Source of the DNA: Ponticaulis sp.
Lineage (GTDB): Bacteria; Pseudomonadota; Alphaproteobacteria; Caulobacterales; Hyphomonadaceae
NCBI GenBank assembly: GCA_002699325.1
Contig: PABS01000057.1
Location: forward strand, 29,457-35,607
DNA length: 6,151 nucleotides
Direction of reading: 5' to 3'
The position numbers were made by a program, and so were the translations under genes. The notes under the pieces are model-generated. The model saw nothing but the letters and a program-made list of their open reading frames with translations. It did not search any database and was not told the origin of the DNA. Below are positions 4,518 through 6,151 of the stretch, piece by piece; position 1 is the stretch's first letter; every line of letters begins with the position of its first letter.

Positions 4518-5356
4518 CCGCCGCATCCGGCCTCGTTGTAAGGGCCCTTCATGATGTAGGTCCGCTCTGACAAAGGCTCGCCCCAGCGCCTGTAGGGCGC
4601 ATTAGCCGGATCATCCCAGCTCTGAACAAACGCTTCCATGCGGGTCACCCGATCGCCCAGATATTTGCCGATCAGCTCGGCATCAACGATTCCCCAATAG
4701 TCTTTCACATCCACGCGGCAGTTTTGGAAAGCACGCGCATCGGCCTCCATCAGGTCTGACATGTCATCGATATAGCCCTCATCGACACCCTGTCCCTTCA
4801 AGTGATCACGCATGTGCGTTGTACCACTGGAATGCATGGCAAATGAGAGATCATACCCTGTCTGAGCGAAGAGAATATTCATTTTCGAGGGCTCGGCGTC
4901 ATCACGGAGCCAGCCCCACCACCGCCCGAACGGGATCATCGTAATGCCGTGAATGGCAATGTGCGCTGTATGATGAATGTGAACCTGGTCGAGCCCCGGC
5001 AGAATCACCATGGCGCAGGCTGACATGCACGGCCCGGCAATGACGGCGGGCTCATTTCGCCTGTCGAGAATGGTGCTCATACCGCGTGCTGTCGCCACAT
5101 TGCCACCCGGACTGGTAATGATGATCCGTTCCGCTGGCGGCAAATCATTCAGCTTCAGGAATTGTTCGGGAAAGATCGCCGCATTGTAGCAAATGACGTT
5201 CGTCCCCTCGAGCATGGAAACGCCTTCGGTCTCAAAGCACTGATCCACAAGCGCATCAGTCTCTGGATCAGGATCATCGAATGCCGCCTGCGCTGATGTG
5301 GTCGAAACGCCTGCCATACAAATCGAGGCAAGAAGAGCAGCAGTCCATCTGATCAT
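4514..5356 (-). CDS. Secreted ClpP/crotonase-fold protein, predicted periplasmic
   Basis: A 280-residue exported protein. Residues 1-24 are a typical Sec signal peptide (M-I-R-W, hydrophobic core, cleavage after A-Q-A). The mature part resembles the COG3904-type predicted periplasmic proteins with a ClpP-like fold. I-I-I-T-S-P-G-G at 78-85 matches the ClpP oxyanion-loop region, and Ser112 in G-P-C-M-S-A-C-A and His136 in I-A-I-H-G are a plausible Ser-His catalytic pair. The mature chain has six cysteines (40, 56, 110, 114, 213, 278), two of them flanking the proposed nucleophile as C-M-S-A-C; disulfides are likely in the periplasm. Proteolytic activity is inferred from fold and motif only. 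The start is taken at the ATG at 5356; an in-frame GTG six codons upstream (5374) lacks a ribosome binding site and would place charged residues before the signal peptide. It converges with the phosphatase gene and diverges from the GNAT gene. Confidence 0.82.
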   Translation of the reverse strand: MIRWTAALLASICMAGVSTTSAQAAFDDPDPETDALVDQCFETEGVSMLEGTNVICYNAAIFPEQFLKLNDLPPAERIIITSPGGNVATARGMSTILDRRNEPAVIAGPCMSACAMVILPGLDQVHIHHTAHIAIHGITMIPFGRWWGWLRDDAEPSKMNILFAQTGYDLSFAMHSSGTTHMRDHLKGQGVDEGYIDDMSDLMEADARAFQNCRVDVKDYWGIVDAELIGKYLGDRVTRMEAFVQSWDDPANAPYRRWGEPLSERTYIMKGPYNEAGCGG

Positions 5357-5401
5357 GAAGGTATCCGTTTGCACGCATGAAATATGGTAAGGTTTATCCT
5401 G

Positions 5402-5429
5402 ATCATAAGTGCTGATCCGCGCAGGTGAA
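5402..5429 (-). promoter_or_regulatory. Candidate sigma-70-type promoter of the secreted ClpP-like gene
   Basis: On the minus strand TTCACC (5429-5424) and TATGAT (5407-5402) are separated by 16 nt, matching consensus at 4 of 6 and 5 of 6 positions. The predicted leader to the ATG at 5356 is about 40 nt. A direct repeat CTGATC (plus strand 5399-5404 and 5412-5417, period 13 nt) overlaps the -10 and spacer and could be an operator, though this is speculative. The interval also has to hold the promoter of the divergent GNAT gene, for which no clear hexamers were seen. Confidence 0.45.
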
Positions 5430-5485
5430 GGTAGCTTTAACAGTCTGATGACACTTCGCGCATTCAGGTGTATTTCACGCGAAAC

Positions 5486-5974
5486 ATGACATCGCTTCCG
5501 TCTTCAGCCAATCACATCCGCCCCGCGCGTCCTGACGATCTCGACGCGATTGAAGCTTTGGAAGCAAGCTTCCCGGAAGATGACCGGGTAAGCAGAGCCA
5601 ATCTTCGTCGCCAGCTTGCCAGCCCATCCGTTACCTGCCTTGTTTCTGAGGGGCAAAGCATTGAAGGCGCGGCCGTTCTTCTGTTCAGGCGCGGCGCTGA
5701 GACCGCGCGATTATACTCGATTTCCGTTTCACCAAACGCTTTCGGCAAAGGCATTGGCCGCGCTCTGATAGACGCCTGCAAGCGCACCGCACGTGAACGG
5801 GGATGCCAACGCATACGGCTGGAAGTGCGCGCATCTAATCAACGTGCAATTTCGCTTTACGAACGCTCAGGTTTCTGCGTAATCGGCATGAAACCCGCCT
5901 ATTATGATGATGGCGAGGACGCCCTGCAGATGGAGCATTCTCTTTGCCACGGATCACCCGACTTCCATGAGTGA
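5486..5974 (+). CDS. GNAT-family N-acetyltransferase, partner of RLAN/ATP-grasp protein
   Basis: A 162-residue single-domain GNAT acetyltransferase that should transfer an acyl group from acetyl-CoA to an amine. It opens with I-R-P-A-R-P-D-D-L-D-A-I-E-A-L-E (11-26), a typical N-terminal strand-helix. The beta4/P-loop region is L-Y-S-I-S-V-S-P then A-F-G-K-G-I-G-R-A-L (77-94), with Phe at the place of the common Arg/Gln of the Q/R-x-x-G-x-G motif. R-L-E-V-R-A-S-N (111-118) and A-I-S-L-Y-E-R-S-G-F (121-130) follow, with Tyr125 as the likely general acid. The overall sequence resembles the GNAT half of proteins that fuse GNAT to a C39-like peptidase and neighbour RimK-like ATP-grasp genes; here the peptidase half is missing. 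The start is uncertain: a GTG at 5468 would add six residues, and neither has a good ribosome binding site. Its TGA overlaps the ATG of the next gene by 8 nt, so the two are translationally coupled. Confidence 0.88.
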   Translation: MTSLPSSANHIRPARPDDLDAIEALEASFPEDDRVSRANLRRQLASPSVTCLVSEGQSIEGAAVLLFRRGAETARLYSISVSPNAFGKGIGRALIDACKRTARERGCQRIRLEVRASNQRAISLYERSGFCVIGMKPAYYDDGEDALQMEHSLCHGSPDFHE

Positions 5975-6151
5975 CTGGCTCATTCTCGTTGAAAATCTGA
6001 GCGATATTGGACAGGCCGAAACACCTCACAAGGTGATGCGGATTGCCGACTATCTCTCAAATCCGAAGCTGTTTGCCAGCCGCAGGCCCTACGTGCTCAA
6101 TCTGGCGCGTAGCTATGGCTATCAGTCAGAGGGCTATTACGCCTCTCTGCT
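5967..6151 (+). CDS. RimK-like ATP-grasp protein, N-terminal RLAN domain (partial)
   Basis: Only the first 61 codons and 2 bases are present; the gene runs off the right edge. The visible residues fit the RLAN domain, the N-terminal domain of a group of RimK-like ATP-grasp ligases: M-S-D-W-L-I-L-V-E-N, then Y-L at 29-30 followed by a variable stretch, then R-P-Y-V-L-N-L-A-R-S-Y-G-Y-Q-S-E-G-Y-Y-A-S-L-L. The closing R-S-Y/G-Y-Y pattern is the most characteristic part. Full-length family members have an ATP-grasp domain that forms amide bonds between an amino group and a carboxylate using ATP; this part is outside the window and is assumed. The ATG lies inside the last codons of the GNAT gene (shared ATGAGTGA, 8 nt), which strongly suggests coupled translation and joint function. 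Substrate is unknown. Confidence 0.82.
   Translation, partial: MSDWLILVENLSDIGQAETPHKVMRIADYLSNPKLFASRRPYVLNLARSYGYQSEGYYASL

Noticed and set aside
5315..5340. Possible lipobox around the cysteine in the signal peptide of the secreted ClpP-like protein.
   Set aside because: The residue before the cysteine is Ile, not Gly/Ala/Ser, and a good signal peptidase I site (A-Q-A) follows, so lipoprotein processing is unlikely.

Overview
The window is a piece of an alphaproteobacterial chromosome. The best match is a Caulobacterales/Hyphomonadaceae-type (possibly prosthecate, dimorphic) bacterium. The main evidence is the combination of FliX, the short rod-binding protein CheL and FlbY around FlgI, together with a DksA whose zinc-finger cysteines are mostly replaced. 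Base composition is moderately GC-rich. No mobile element, CRISPR array, tRNA or rRNA was found.

Layout. Positions 1-204 hold the 3' end of flgH (L-ring), followed by a hairpin terminator and an AT-rich, gene-free stretch. Three minus-strand genes follow: a small cupin protein (491-808), dksA (901-1317) and fliX (1428-1850). A strong intrinsic terminator separates cupin from dksA, and a candidate promoter plus a GTG start can be placed for dksA. A 143-nt divergent intergenic region separates fliX from the plus-strand operon flgI-cheL-flbY (1994-3876), which encodes the P-ring protein, a rod-binding protein and a small helical flagellar protein. The region from 1 to 3876 is thus mainly a flagellar basal-body locus, with dksA and the cupin gene lying inside it.

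The right third is not flagellar. A SixA-like histidine phosphatase (3999-4517) converges with a secreted ClpP-fold protein (4514-5356, minus strand), and their stop codons overlap. A 129-nt divergent region then leads to a GNAT acetyltransferase (5486-5974), whose stop overlaps the start of an ATP-grasp protein with a RimK-like N-terminal (RLAN) domain. Only the first 61 codons of that last gene are inside the window.

How the genes fit together. FlgH and FlgI form the L and P rings around the flagellar rod. CheL is the rod-binding half of FlgJ without the peptidoglycan hydrolase. FliX couples basal-body completion to FlbD-dependent transcription in Caulobacter. The GNAT and RLAN/ATP-grasp genes are translationally coupled and probably act together in an amide-ligation or peptide-modification pathway whose substrate is not known to me. 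That pair is the most interesting part of the window, but it is a recognisable family association rather than an entirely new system.
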